Positions 27,401 through 36,739 of a DNA stretch of 64,000 nucleotides are shown here, one piece after another. How positions within the stretch are numbered: position 1 is the stretch's first letter; each line of letters opens with the position of its first letter. The notes below the pieces were generated by a model, which saw only the letters and a list, made by a program, of their open reading frames with translations, did not search any database and had not been told where the DNA came from. Source of the DNA: an uncultured Eubacterium sp. (GTDB lineage Bacteria > Bacillota > Clostridia > Lachnospirales > Lachnospiraceae); NCBI GenBank assembly GCA_910584245.1, contig CAJTZF010000010.1, forward strand, positions 1-64,000, in the 5' to 3' direction. A program made the translations under genes and the position numbers.

Positions 27401-28042
27401 GTGGATGACGGACGTCTTCTCCAGGCTGATAAGAGGGATTCTGTCTTTCAGGAGGAGAATGAAGAAAACCAGCCCCCGGTTCCGCAGTTTGCAGCAGTGG
27501 AGGAGCGGGAGACACAGACACATACGGGAGCAGGTTATGGTACGGTCTGGCACCAGGTAATGGCCGGGCTTGACATTTCTTCTATTTCCTCAGAAAAAGA
27601 GGTGGAAATTGGACTTAGAAATATGGTAGAATCAGGTAGGGTCCGAAGCGGGGATATGTGTTATATCAATCCCCGGAAAATAATGAAGCTTTTGGATTCC
27701 GCCCTGGGGCGGGAGATGAAGGCGGCAAAAGCGGCGGGCAGTCTGTTTCGGGAACAGCCATTTGTGGTTGGCGTCCGCGCCGGCGAGGTGCTGCCGGAGA
27801 CAGAAAGCGATTCGATGGTTCTTGTGCAGGGTATCATAGATGTTTTTTATGAGACAAGCGCCGGTATTGTGCTAATTGATTATAAAACGGACCGCCTAGA
27901 AGCAGGACAGGAGCATGTGCTCGCGGACCGGTATCGGAAACAGATGGATCTGTACGCGTATGCATTAGAGGAAATTATAGGAAAACCTGTTGTGAAAAGA
28001 GCATTGTATTCTTTTTCACTGGACGGCGTGATCGAGCTGTGA
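24479..28042 (+). CDS. addA: AddA subunit of AddAB helicase-nuclease
   Basis: A 1187-residue UvrD-family helicase with a C-terminal RecB-type nuclease. Visible motifs include the Walker A AAAGSGKTAVL, motif Ia TFTKAAASQMRER, Walker B MIDEYQDSN, VGDIKQSIYRFR, motif V TIHKSKGLEFPVCF, motif VI LYVAMTRAKEKL and the nuclease motif LIDYKTD near the end. ATG 24479 is chosen because GGGAGGA lies 6 bases upstream and the stop of addB overlaps it. Family length is about 1200, so it is complete. Confidence 0.96.
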   Translation: MKWTKEQSQVIHLRNCNILVSAAAGSGKTAVLIERILSRITDRENPVNVDEFLIVTFTKAAASQMRERLQQALEQALLADPDNEHLQRQIMLVPMAQISTIHSFCGYVIQNYFHRTGVDPSYRVGTESELSMVKADVMQDLLEEKYAEGSDEFMQIAAMSRFVKSDAEIEEIVLSLYEKAVSDPFPIKFLERMKAFVCMDSVEELKHSVFVQKNMEYVKRLLRGIQEEYDSMLALCGLPGGPVWYREVLLEEQQQFEGLCAEEDYEELGRKMNLTGWRRLPGKKQPDLDEDKRETVKDMRNAVKGAVKSLCADLFDRPFAQQLEQMRRMRGGIVAFLDLTAAFMEKYREKKSEKSLVDFSDLEQMAMEILVGQREDGTIYKTDAAQELSEQFAEIMIDEYQDSNLVQEMLLASVSTDRNRFMVGDIKQSIYRFRMARPELFLEKLNDYCTGGGEPNRLVNLSRNFRSRDVILAGTNSVFEKIMHRELGGVEYDEEAKLCLGADFPETEYRTAHCIDIYALDGKDDGSGEGALIAERIHEYTGEDNPLYVLDGGEYRKAVYGDIVILARSTKAIGQQIYDVLSAEGIPVHMEQTKGFFDTREISSMVHLMQVIDNPRQDIPLAAVMKSPAFHFTDDELALIRGKNKDCDFYESLLAFACGQAPEREELRHKVEQFLTVIGRFRDKMTYVTVADMIQDIYDCTHLDYIWMAAKNGVQRKANLDMLMELAREFDSTSYRGLYQFVRYISGIKKREEDMGEANLLGNKDNVVRIMTIHKSKGLEFPVCFLAGMGKNITGPAAKSFLMVAPDVGIASRVIDNEQGISVNNTFFRSLARMNQLEDLGEELRVLYVAMTRAKEKLVLTGACEKDKVPFMTDYFQRIRGKSYFDWVLPAIQGNALFSVHWATRDQLVEREIHRQADAIVDEVMLYNCDTNFVYDEKTRAALAFMEGYEQDELAELPTKLTVSELRKRSLEELVDDGRLLQADKRDSVFQEENEENQPPVPQFAAVEERETQTHTGAGYGTVWHQVMAGLDISSISSEKEVEIGLRNMVESGRVRSGDMCYINPRKIMKLLDSALGREMKAAKAAGSLFREQPFVVGVRAGEVLPETESDSMVLVQGIIDVFYETSAGIVLIDYKTDRLEAGQEHVLADRYRKQMDLYAYALEEIIGKPVVKRALYSFSLDGVIEL

Positions 28043-28087
28043 GCATGCCGGGGGAAAACAGCGCGTCCGTTTAGAATGGAGGGAATC

Positions 28088-28840
28088 ATGTATCAGGAAT
28101 TTGCGCTCATATATGACGCAGTTATGTCCGAAATACCATATGACAGGTGGTTTGAAAAGCTGCATGCCTGTATAGGGGAATATGGAAAGAAAGCCGGACA
28201 TGTGTGTGAGCTGGGATGTGGGACGGGCGAGATGTCCAGACGTTTTTCAGCGGCCGGCTACGAGGTCACAGGCATAGATTTGTCTGTGGATATGCTTGCC
28301 CGGGCGATGGAGAAAAGGGAAGAAGGGCAGGAGCTTATTTATGTCAACCAGGATATGTCGCATTTTTCGTTGCATAAACCGGCAGATGTGGTACTATGTA
28401 TATGTGATTCGATGAATTATGTTTTGGATCATGGGGATATGTTAAATTTGTTTCGCAGTGTGAGGGCAAATTTAGCGGACGATGGAATCTTTGTTTTTGA
28501 TCTGAAGACGGAATACTGTTTCCAGACTATTTTGGGGGACCGTGTTCGGTTTGAGGATGACGAGCGCTTTTCGGTTATATGGGAAAATGTGTATGACCAG
28601 GAGGAAAAGCTTAACCAGTATTTGTTGACCATGTTTTTTTATCAAGAAGCTTCCGGACTTTACGAGAGGTATGATGAGTGCCATACACAGCGGGCTTATT
28701 CCATTGAAGAGGTCAATGGGTTGCTTCGGCGGGCCGGGCTTGAGGTATACGCCTGTTATGGCACGGATTTTGTGAAAGCGCCGGAAGAGGAAGATGAGAG
28801 AATTTATTTTGTAGTAGGAAAGGATGCGAAAGACGTATGA
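28088..28840 (+). CDS. Class I SAM-dependent methyltransferase
   Basis: A 250-residue protein with the SAM-binding motif VCELGCGTGEMSRRF, followed by GIDLSVDMLARA and a motif III-like CICDSMNYV. Substrate is unknown; this family, often found beside addAB or ribosomal genes in Clostridia, covers small-molecule and RNA methylases. ATG 28088 is used because GGAGGGA at 28078 serves it. It overlaps the following secreted-protein gene by ATGA. Confidence 0.85.
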   Translation: MYQEFALIYDAVMSEIPYDRWFEKLHACIGEYGKKAGHVCELGCGTGEMSRRFSAAGYEVTGIDLSVDMLARAMEKREEGQELIYVNQDMSHFSLHKPADVVLCICDSMNYVLDHGDMLNLFRSVRANLADDGIFVFDLKTEYCFQTILGDRVRFEDDERFSVIWENVYDQEEKLNQYLLTMFFYQEASGLYERYDECHTQRAYSIEEVNGLLRRAGLEVYACYGTDFVKAPEEEDERIYFVVGKDAKDV

Positions 28841-30789
28841 AACGTAGTGTATATGTATGGATATTTTTCAGTATGGTATTATGCGGTTTTATGTTTTGGA
28901 ATATGAATACGGAACACGCATTTGCAAACCAGACAGGAGTGGTTGTGACAGGAGGAAGCGAATTAAATATGCGCGCTGGAGTGGGAACAGCGAATGCCGT
29001 TATCACAAGGATTCCAAATGGAACCCAGATTACAGTGCTGGATTCGGCTGCCGGGGTGGATGCGAATGGCACCATGTGGTACCGGATCAGCTACAACGGC
29101 CAGGAGGGGTATGTTATATCAAGTTATATTTCCATGACAGGGCAGCCATCCGGTGCGGCTACACCTATGCCGTCATCGGAAGTTCCGACAGCGGCCCCTA
29201 CGGCTGCGCCAACGGCGACGCCGCCATCGGTGGAGCCGACGTCGGCTCCGCAGCCACAGAAGGTCAAAGTTTACCGGACGCAGACAACGTATAAAAAAAT
29301 TAATGTGCCGGCGAAAATAAAGAAGGCAGTAGTAGTTCGGAAAAACACATCCGGAACGGCTTTAAAAATAAAAAACAAAAAAGTAGTTTTAAAAAAGGGA
29401 AAAAGTGTTAAAATTATAGCAGAAAAAATAAAAGGGAATAAGAAATGGTTTAAAATCCAGTTTAAAGATAAGAAGAAAACGAGGCGGGGTTACATAAAAA
29501 GTACCGATGTAAAACTGGCCTTGACAAATACCATAGGGGGGACGGTCACCGGGGTTAAGACGGCGCTGCGCGTAAGGAAGCGACCGGGAAATAACCAGCC
29601 GTATTATAAAGTGAATGGGCGCGAGCTCGTCCTGGCGAAGAAACAATACGCGGAGATATTAAAAACGAGAACGGTGAAAAATAAAGTATGGTATCGGATA
29701 TCGTTCCAGTATTACGGAAAAACATATAAAGGGTACGTGCAGGCGAAATATATCAAGCTGGCGAAAAAGAGGGTATACAAGAAAGTTCTTGTGACGGCTC
29801 TGAGCGAGAAAGAGTTTGAAGAGGAGATGACCCGCCAGGGCTTTCCGGATTCCTATAAGAGACAGCTCCGTATACTTCATGCGGCATATCCCTACTGGCA
29901 GTTCCAGGCATATAAGACGGGACTGGACTGGAACGCCGCCGTGAACGGTGAGTCGAAGCTCGGTGTGAGCCTTATTTCAAATTCTAAGTCGGCGGCCTGG
30001 AAGTCAAAGGAAGAGGGCGCTTATGATGCCGCCACTGGAAAATGGACTGTATTTGACGGAAGTACATGGGTGGCGGCTTCGAGGGAAGCGATTATGTATT
30101 ACATGGATCCGAGGAACTTTTTGACGACACAGGGCATTTTCCAGTTTGAATTGCTGGAGTACCAGTCGCAGTACCAGACGACACAGGGAATCAGCCAGAT
30201 TTTATCCAATACGCCTTTTGCCAATGCAAAGTTTACCTACACGGATGATGTGACGGGGGAGACGAAGGAGATTTCCTATGCGAATGCATTCCAGGAGGCG
30301 GCGAAGCAGTCCGGCGTAAGCCCATATCATTTGGCGTCCCGCTGCAAGCAGGAGGTAGTGACGGGGGCGGCTTCGACAAGCAGTGCCGTGACCGGGGAGG
30401 CAGAAGGTTATCCGGGTATTTTCAATTTCTACAATATCGGCGCTACGAGTGGGAAGAATCCGGTGATGAATGGGTTGGCCTGGGCGAGCAAGGGCGATAC
30501 GTTTTTGCGTCCGTGGAACAACCGCTACCGTTCGATTGTAGGAGGGGCGATGTATATCGGCAGCAATTATATAAACAGGGGTCAGAATACCGGTTACCTC
30601 CAGAAATTTAATGTGACGCCAAACAACACGTATAACCATCAGTATATGACAAATGTGGAGGCAGCCAATTCCGAGGCGTTGAAGACGAAGAACGCGTATA
30701 GCGGGATGCTGGATTCCGTTCCGCTCGTATTTTCCATTCCGGTTTACGAGAATATGCCGGCCGAAAATTGTGCCGCACCACAAGGATGA
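28837..30789 (+). CDS. Secreted SH3-domain cell-wall glucosaminidase-like protein
   Basis: A 650-residue protein with an N-terminal signal peptide (about 1-30). A first bacterial SH3 domain follows (about 33-105, SELNMRAGVGTANAVI), then a Pro/Thr/Ala linker. Two lysine-rich SH3-like repeats (about 150-310) lead into a C-terminal endo-beta-N-acetylglucosaminidase-type domain (about 345-640: GVSPYHLASRCKQEVV with the likely catalytic Glu, FNFYNIGA, GGAMYIGSNYINRGQNT). It should cut glycan strands of peptidoglycan. The very basic repeats would favour wall or teichoic-acid binding. The stem-loop after the gene could end its transcript. Confidence 0.85.
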   Translation: MKRSVYVWIFFSMVLCGFMFWNMNTEHAFANQTGVVVTGGSELNMRAGVGTANAVITRIPNGTQITVLDSAAGVDANGTMWYRISYNGQEGYVISSYISMTGQPSGAATPMPSSEVPTAAPTAAPTATPPSVEPTSAPQPQKVKVYRTQTTYKKINVPAKIKKAVVVRKNTSGTALKIKNKKVVLKKGKSVKIIAEKIKGNKKWFKIQFKDKKKTRRGYIKSTDVKLALTNTIGGTVTGVKTALRVRKRPGNNQPYYKVNGRELVLAKKQYAEILKTRTVKNKVWYRISFQYYGKTYKGYVQAKYIKLAKKRVYKKVLVTALSEKEFEEEMTRQGFPDSYKRQLRILHAAYPYWQFQAYKTGLDWNAAVNGESKLGVSLISNSKSAAWKSKEEGAYDAATGKWTVFDGSTWVAASREAIMYYMDPRNFLTTQGIFQFELLEYQSQYQTTQGISQILSNTPFANAKFTYTDDVTGETKEISYANAFQEAAKQSGVSPYHLASRCKQEVVTGAASTSSAVTGEAEGYPGIFNFYNIGATSGKNPVMNGLAWASKGDTFLRPWNNRYRSIVGGAMYIGSNYINRGQNTGYLQKFNVTPNNTYNHQYMTNVEAANSEALKTKNAYSGMLDSVPLVFSIPVYENMPAENCAAPQG

Positions 30790-30812
30790 TCTACAGTGAA
30801 TTTATATTCATA

Positions 30813-30837
30813 GGCATGCCGTTTCAAACGGCATGCC
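30813..30837 (+). terminator. Perfect inverted repeat after the glucosaminidase gene
   Basis: GGCATGCCGTTT pairs fully with AAACGGCATGCC around a single base, a 12-base stem. Only a short T-run follows (AGTTTAGG), so it may be a weak terminator or a transcript-end protector between this gene and the cohesin-like gene. Confidence 0.6.
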
Positions 30838-30859
30838 AGTTTAGGAAAAGAGGAAGTGT

Positions 30860-32173
30860 ATGAAAGAGAAGGTTACGAAGACAGCCGCACTGTTTTTGGC
30901 TATAGTATTTGTTCTGGTATCCGTTATATTGCCTGTTATGCTCCGCTCTGCACCGGCGCACGCAGCGAGCGCAAAAGTTGACTTTACGGCTAAATCACAA
31001 AATGTGAAAGCAGGCGATGTTTTCCATGTCGTATGTACGGTAAGTTCGACAAAGGAATTTAACGATGTGGAAATGAACCTGCTCTATGACGCGGCTTTGT
31101 TTCAGTTTGTACAAGGGGGCAGCAAAGCAGGCGGGGACGGCGGAGTGGTTCGGATTTCCTCGGTAGGAAATGAGGATGCCGTGAAAAAAAAGACCTTTTC
31201 CCTTCAATTTAAGGCGCTGAGAAAGGGAAGCGGCAGCTTTATCGACGAAAATGTAAAAATCAGAGATGCTTCGGGAGAAAACTTTTCCGTATCCGCGAAT
31301 CTTCTCACGGTCAACGTATCGGATGGAGGGGCGGCGGCGCCGCTGCCGTCCGATGCGCTGGAGCCGGAGGCCACACCAGAGCCGACGCCGGAGGTCGTGC
31401 TCAGCACAAACAATAAGCTGAAAGCGCTTTCCTTTAACGGCCTTTCCATGACGCCGGATTTTAATCCGGAGGTGCTGGAATACAAAGTAAATGTTGACTA
31501 TAAGACAGAGGTATTGTATTTTTCTTATGTACCGGGACACGGCAAACAGAAAGTGCGCTTGAAAGACAACAGCGGGCTGGTGCCCGGTGAAAATACGGTG
31601 AAGGTTGTCGTTAGTTCAGAATCCGGGGACAAGCGTGTATATAAGATCCAGGTTGTGAAGGAGACGGAGGAACAGACGAAGGTCCGGGAAAAATCAGAAA
31701 ATGGGTCGTCGGATTTCGCATTTTCCGTATTTCAGAAAAAGAATTCTATTTTTATACAGAACCAGTATCAATTTGAAGTTGTCAATGTAGACGATAAAGA
31801 TGTTCTTCCATCCGGCTATGTAAAAACGAGCGTAGAGCTGGACGGAAAGAGCGTGCCCGCTTATACGATGGAAAATGACCTGGAGAATAATTATTTGCTG
31901 ATGTATCTAAAGGGAGTGGGCGGGGAACCAACGCTCTACCAGTATGACAGGGAAGAAAAGACGATCCAGCGCTACACGGGCACAATGGTCCAAAAGGTAA
32001 ATGAGGGAGGCCATGTGGCAGATGAAGTTGAGATTGTACCAAACGCGTGGCTGTATGCGGCGATCGTGTTCCTGATGGTATTAGTGCTCGCCCTTTTGAT
32101 CGTAATTCTTAACATGGTGTTGAGAAGAAAGATCAGTAAAGGGAGACGGGAGCTGGATGACCTGGATTTTTAG
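30860..32173 (+). CDS. Membrane-anchored protein with cohesin-like and cadherin-like domains
   Basis: A 437-residue type I membrane protein. It has a signal peptide ending near AHAASA (about 36), a cohesin-like beta-sandwich (about 38-155: KAGDVFHVVCTVSS, MNLLYDAALFQF), and a Pro/Glu linker. A cadherin-like Ig domain (about 180-270: LKALSFNGLSMTPDFNPEVLEYKV) and further extracellular sequence follow, then one transmembrane helix near 397-423 with a basic tail. Cohesins dock enzymes with dockerins in cellulosomes. No dockerin is visible in this window, and the signature alone does not prove a docking role. Confidence 0.75.
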   Translation: MKEKVTKTAALFLAIVFVLVSVILPVMLRSAPAHAASAKVDFTAKSQNVKAGDVFHVVCTVSSTKEFNDVEMNLLYDAALFQFVQGGSKAGGDGGVVRISSVGNEDAVKKKTFSLQFKALRKGSGSFIDENVKIRDASGENFSVSANLLTVNVSDGGAAAPLPSDALEPEATPEPTPEVVLSTNNKLKALSFNGLSMTPDFNPEVLEYKVNVDYKTEVLYFSYVPGHGKQKVRLKDNSGLVPGENTVKVVVSSESGDKRVYKIQVVKETEEQTKVREKSENGSSDFAFSVFQKKNSIFIQNQYQFEVVNVDDKDVLPSGYVKTSVELDGKSVPAYTMENDLENNYLLMYLKGVGGEPTLYQYDREEKTIQRYTGTMVQKVNEGGHVADEVEIVPNAWLYAAIVFLMVLVLALLIVILNMVLRRKISKGRRELDDLDF

Positions 32174-32202
32174 CAAAGATATTTGAGAGGTAGAAAGGAT
32201 TT

Positions 32203-34671
32203 ATGATGAGGAAAGATTTTACGGCAAGTGCAGAGAGAGCAATCAGCAGAGCGGGAGAAGTCGCCTTGAAGCTTGGGACTACTGCGATTGGCACAGAGCA
32301 TTTATTATATGGGCTCGCCGCAGTGAACGGGACAGCATCCCGCATAATGAGGGAAAATGAGGTGAAAAAGGCGGATATTTTGGCGGCGCTGAAGGAAATG
32401 AGCCCCGGCGGCACGATTGAGAAAGTAAACCGGGCCGATTGCAGCATTACCCCGAAAATGGAAAACACAGTCGTATCCGCAGAGCAGATCGCAAGGAAAA
32501 ACGGGGATGGGGAGGTCGGTACGGAGCACTTGCTTTTAGCTGTATTAAAGGTAAAAGATACTAGCGCAATGGCAATCCTGGATTCGCTGCGTGTCAACGT
32601 GCAGAAAATGTATGTGGATGCTATACTCACGATTGGCGCAGATCTGAATGCGGCGAAAACGGAGTATGCGAATAGTAGAAATACGAATAAAAAGACAAAG
32701 TCGGAAACGCCCATCCTGGATCAATATTCGCGTAACCTTGTGGAGTATGCCAAGGAGGGGAGGCTGGATCCGGTGCATGAGCGCGATTCAGAGATTGAGA
32801 GCGTCATCGAGATTTTGAGCCGCCGGACTAAAAATAACCCGTGCATGGTCGGCGAGCCGGGAGTTGGAAAGACCGCCATTGCAGAGGGACTGGCGATCCG
32901 GATAGCGGAAAAAACCGTGCCGGAAAATATGGCGAACAAGAAAATTCTTTCCCTGGATTTGTCTGGTATGGTCGCCGGTTCAAAATACCGGGGGGAATTT
33001 GAGGAGAGAATTAAGAGGGCGATCCGGGAAGCGATGGTTTCCGGCGACGTGATTTTATTTATCGACGAGCTCCATACTGTGATCGGTGCGGGAGGCGCCG
33101 AAGGCGCCATAGATGCTTCCAATATTTTAAAGCCCTTTCTCTCGAGAGGTGAAATTCAGATTATCGGTGCGACTACGAGGGAGGAGTACCGCAAGAGAAT
33201 CGAGAAGGACGCTGCGCTGGAGAGGAGGTTCCAGCCGGTTGCAATCGAGGAGCCGTCAGTAGTCCAGACGGTGAGTATGTTAAAAGGGCTCCGGGACCGG
33301 TATGAGACTTATCACGGCATTACAATTAGCGATGAGGCAATCGAGGCGGCCGCCAAGCTTTCGGATCGGTATGTCAACGACCGTTTTCTTCCAGACAAGG
33401 CGATTGATCTTATGGATGAAGCGTCTGCCAAGCTCCGTCTTACGCAAGTTATTAAAAAGGAGACGCATTTGGGAAAACTGGAAGACCGGGTATCGGAGCT
33501 TGGACAGGAGAAGGAAAACGCTCTTATAAAGGGCAATATGGATTTAGTATTTTCCATTCTCGAGGAGGAGAAAAGTGCAAAAGAGGAGCTGAAAAAGGAA
33601 AGGAAGAAATGGCAGAATAAGCAGAAAAAGAATGAGCAGGTGCTGACGGAAGCGCACATCGCGGAAGTAGTTGCGAAGTGGACGAAAATACCGGTGAGCA
33701 GGCTGGAAAAGGATGAGACAAAGAGGCTTAAAAAGCTTGAGAGTATACTTCACGAACGCGTTGTCGGGCAGGAGGAGGCTGTGGACGCGGTGGCCCGTGC
33801 CGTCCGGCGCGGAAGGGTCGGCTTAAAGGATCCTAAGCGGCCGATCGGTTCGTTTTTGTTCCTGGGGCCTACCGGCGTGGGGAAAACTGAGCTTTCCAAG
33901 GCGCTGGCTGAGGCTGTGTTTGGGTCGGAAAAGGATATGATCCGGGTGGACATGTCAGAATATATGGAGAAGCAGAGCGTGTCCAAAATGGTTGGGTCGC
34001 CGCCGGGTTACGTCGGTTATGAGGAGGGCGGGCAGCTGAGTGAAAAGGTGCGCCGGAAGCCTTATTCCGTTTTGCTTTTTGATGAGATTGAGAAGGCGCA
34101 CCCGGATGTTTTTAATATGCTTTTGCAAGTGTTAGAAGACGGACATCTCACAGACTCCCAGGGCAGAAAGGTGGATTTCAAAAATACGATTATTATTATG
34201 ACATCCAATGCCGGGGCGAACCGGATCATTTCACCGAAAACGATTGGTTTTTTGCAGAAGGAGGACGCAGAACAGGAGCACAAGCGGATGAAAGAAGGCG
34301 TAATGGAAGAAGTAAAGCATGTCTTTAAGCCTGAGTTCATCAACCGCATGGACGAAATGATTGTATTTCATACTCTTGCGAAAGAGCATGTGTATGAAAT
34401 AGCAAAAATAATGCTGAACGGTTTTAAAAAGCGCGCGAAAGCGCAGATGGACCTGACAGTCCAGTATGGGCGAAATGTCATTCAGTATGTGTCGGATAAG
34501 GGGTTTGACAAAGATTATGGCGCGAGGCCGCTTCGCAGGACGATTCAGAATGAGATCGAGGATACGCTTGCCGAAGAGGTTGTGGCCGGTAGGATTTCGA
34601 TTGGTGACAGCGTGAGGGTCTCGGTCAAGGGGGAAAACGTATTTGTTCAAAAAATCACAAAAAAAGGATAG
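32203..34671 (+). CDS. clpC: ClpC-type ATP-dependent unfoldase
   Basis: An 822-residue Hsp100 protein. It has an N-terminal double Clp-N repeat (1-145), AAA domain 1 with Walker A GEPGVGKTAIAEG, and a short coiled middle domain (about 420-470, ClpC length rather than long ClpB). AAA domain 2 has GPTGVGKTELSKA. The ClpP-docking tripeptide IGF lies at about 681-683 in KTIGFLQ. It would unfold proteins for ClpP. The usual clpC partners ctsR, mcsA and mcsB are not next to it here. AAAGGA upstream provides the ribosome site; ATG 32203 and 32206 are both possible. Confidence 0.9.
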   Translation: MMRKDFTASAERAISRAGEVALKLGTTAIGTEHLLYGLAAVNGTASRIMRENEVKKADILAALKEMSPGGTIEKVNRADCSITPKMENTVVSAEQIARKNGDGEVGTEHLLLAVLKVKDTSAMAILDSLRVNVQKMYVDAILTIGADLNAAKTEYANSRNTNKKTKSETPILDQYSRNLVEYAKEGRLDPVHERDSEIESVIEILSRRTKNNPCMVGEPGVGKTAIAEGLAIRIAEKTVPENMANKKILSLDLSGMVAGSKYRGEFEERIKRAIREAMVSGDVILFIDELHTVIGAGGAEGAIDASNILKPFLSRGEIQIIGATTREEYRKRIEKDAALERRFQPVAIEEPSVVQTVSMLKGLRDRYETYHGITISDEAIEAAAKLSDRYVNDRFLPDKAIDLMDEASAKLRLTQVIKKETHLGKLEDRVSELGQEKENALIKGNMDLVFSILEEEKSAKEELKKERKKWQNKQKKNEQVLTEAHIAEVVAKWTKIPVSRLEKDETKRLKKLESILHERVVGQEEAVDAVARAVRRGRVGLKDPKRPIGSFLFLGPTGVGKTELSKALAEAVFGSEKDMIRVDMSEYMEKQSVSKMVGSPPGYVGYEEGGQLSEKVRRKPYSVLLFDEIEKAHPDVFNMLLQVLEDGHLTDSQGRKVDFKNTIIIMTSNAGANRIISPKTIGFLQKEDAEQEHKRMKEGVMEEVKHVFKPEFINRMDEMIVFHTLAKEHVYEIAKIMLNGFKKRAKAQMDLTVQYGRNVIQYVSDKGFDKDYGARPLRRTIQNEIEDTLAEEVVAGRISIGDSVRVSVKGENVFVQKITKKG

Positions 34672-34789
34672 CATAATATTATATTTTTTGCTATAATTAA
34701 ATCAGAAACAAAATTGTGGAGGGTAACTGGGTGAGGTTGGGGACAGTAACTTCATTACGTTCCAAAGAGAAACTAAGGAGGACGCTGGC

Positions 34790-35203
34790 ATGAGCGTAGT
34801 AGAGCAATTAATTTGCAAAGAGGATAATGGTTCTTTGAGTTTTGGCAACTATCTTTTGGATTCGAAGACAAAGAAGTCGGATTTCGAGTATGAAGGAGAT
34901 CTGTACAAGGTCAAGACATTCAGCGAAATCACGAAACTAGAAAAAAATGGGCTTTTTGTATACGAATCCGTACCGGGAAGCACTGTGACAAACTTTGTGG
35001 CCGATGGCACCGGGGTAGCCTTTCAGGTGGAGGCAGCGCAGGATATCAGCTTTACACTGGAGCTGGAGCCATCCCAGGAATACAAGGTGATGCTTGATGA
35101 GACGGAGCTTGGTACGATGAAGACCAATCTGGGAGGAAAGCTCAATGTAAGTATCGAACTCGATGAGGGTAAAAAAGCTGCCGTCGATGTGAGAAAAAAT
35201 TAG
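34790..35203 (+). CDS. Small conserved protein of unknown function
   Basis: A 137-residue soluble acidic protein with no signal peptide. It starts MSVVEQLICKEDNGSLSFGNYLLDSKT and ends in a strand-rich part with short turn repeats. AAGGAGG is correctly spaced upstream, and a TATAAT at 34692-34697 could serve its promoter. Similar short proteins occur in Lachnospiraceae but I know no function. It lies between clpC and radA. Confidence 0.75.
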   Translation: MSVVEQLICKEDNGSLSFGNYLLDSKTKKSDFEYEGDLYKVKTFSEITKLEKNGLFVYESVPGSTVTNFVADGTGVAFQVEAAQDISFTLELEPSQEYKVMLDETELGTMKTNLGGKLNVSIELDEGKKAAVDVRKN

Positions 35204-35307
35204 GGAACTGTAAAAGAAAAAGGATTTGGATGGCGGAAATAGCGGCATCGATTCTCGTCACGACAATGGACGGGGGTGGGTGCCGTTTTCATTTATAAGG
35301 AAAAGGT

Positions 35308-36690
35308 ATGGCGAAAGAAAAGAAATTATTTTATTGCAAGGAATGTGGGGCTGAAACTGGTAAATGGCAGGGGCAGTGTCCAGGCTGCGGCGAGTGGAAT
35401 ACGCTTGTGGAAGCTCCTGTAATCAAAACAGCTGCCGGAAAGACAAAGGCGGCAGTTCCTGTCTCCGGCGCGGAGCCTACGCGAATGAAGGATATTGCTA
35501 TCGAAGGGGAACAGCGGCTGCTTACAGGGATCAAAGAGCTTGACCGGGTGCTGGGAGGAGGAATTGTGGCCGGTTCGCTTGTTTTGGTGGGCGGCGATCC
35601 CGGCATCGGAAAATCCACATTGTTACTCCAGATGTGCAAACATCTTTCGGATAAGGGAGAAAAGGTGCTCTATGCGTCGGGCGAGGAATCCCTCAAACAA
35701 ATTAAGCTGCGGGGCGACAGGATCGGGGAGTTTGCAGATTCGATATATCTTCTGTCCGAGACAAGCATTTCTATCATTGACCGCGCAATACAGAACGTAA
35801 AGCCGGGCGTTGTTATTATTGATTCTATTCAGACGATGTATGATGAAAATGTGGATGCGGCGCCGGGAAGCATGAGCCAGGTCCGGGAGATTACAAGCGT
35901 ATTGCTGCGGATTGCAAAGAGCAGAGGGGTCAGTATATTTATCGTCGGCCATGTGACAAAGGAGGGAAATGTGGCGGGGCCGCGCATGTTGGAACACATG
36001 GTGGACACGGTGCTTTATTTTGAGGGGGATGCGGCGGCGGCCTACCGGATTCTCCGGGGCGTCAAGAACCGGTTTGGCTCAACAAATGAAATTGGCGTGT
36101 TTGAGATGAAGGGGAGAGGACTTGTTGAGGTTCCGAATCCTTCTGAATATATGATGCAGGGAAAACCCGTCGGCGAGTCCGGTTCTGTAGTCGCATGTGC
36201 GATTGAGGGGAGCCGTTCTTTTATGATTGAGGTACAGGCGCTTGTGTGCCAGACGTATTTCAATATGCCGAGGAGGACAGCGGCCGGTACGGATTATAAC
36301 CGGGTGAATCTGCTGATCGCGGTGCTTGAAAAGCGTCTCGGCATCCGCCTGTCTGACTGTGACGCTTACGTCAATGTAGCTGGCGGTATGCGCATTACAG
36401 AACCGGCGCTTGACCTGGCGATTATCGCCGCCCTCCTTTCGAGCCAGAGCGGGAAAGTGATGGACGACCGCACTGTGTTGTTCGGCGAGGTTGGCCTGGT
36501 AGGGGAGGTACGCGCGGTACCGCAGTGCGAAAAACGGGTGGCAGAGGCGGCGAAGACAGGATATGGGACATGCATTCTGCCCTACGCAAATAAAATGGCG
36601 ATTGAACAGGGAGGAAATCTGGATGTTTCCGGCATCCGTCTGGTGGGAATACAGAATATAAGAGAATTAACCCATAGCTTGTCTCAGTGA
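35308..36690 (+). CDS. radA: DNA repair protein RadA/Sms
   Basis: A 460-residue protein with all RadA parts: N-terminal zinc finger (CKECGAETGKWQGQCPGC), RecA-like ATPase with GGDPGIGKSTLLLQ, the RadA-specific KNRFGST motif, and a C-terminal Lon-like domain (VNVAGGMRITEPALDLAI). It helps branch migration and recombination with RecA. Length matches the family. Confidence 0.95.
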   Translation: MAKEKKLFYCKECGAETGKWQGQCPGCGEWNTLVEAPVIKTAAGKTKAAVPVSGAEPTRMKDIAIEGEQRLLTGIKELDRVLGGGIVAGSLVLVGGDPGIGKSTLLLQMCKHLSDKGEKVLYASGEESLKQIKLRGDRIGEFADSIYLLSETSISIIDRAIQNVKPGVVIIDSIQTMYDENVDAAPGSMSQVREITSVLLRIAKSRGVSIFIVGHVTKEGNVAGPRMLEHMVDTVLYFEGDAAAAYRILRGVKNRFGSTNEIGVFEMKGRGLVEVPNPSEYMMQGKPVGESGSVVACAIEGSRSFMIEVQALVCQTYFNMPRRTAAGTDYNRVNLLIAVLEKRLGIRLSDCDAYVNVAGGMRITEPALDLAIIAALLSSQSGKVMDDRTVLFGEVGLVGEVRAVPQCEKRVAEAAKTGYGTCILPYANKMAIEQGGNLDVSGIRLVGIQNIRELTHSLSQ

Positions 36691-36739
36691 CACGGGATAA
36701 AATTTACATAGGACCTTTTTGGAGAGGAATGGTGATAAG

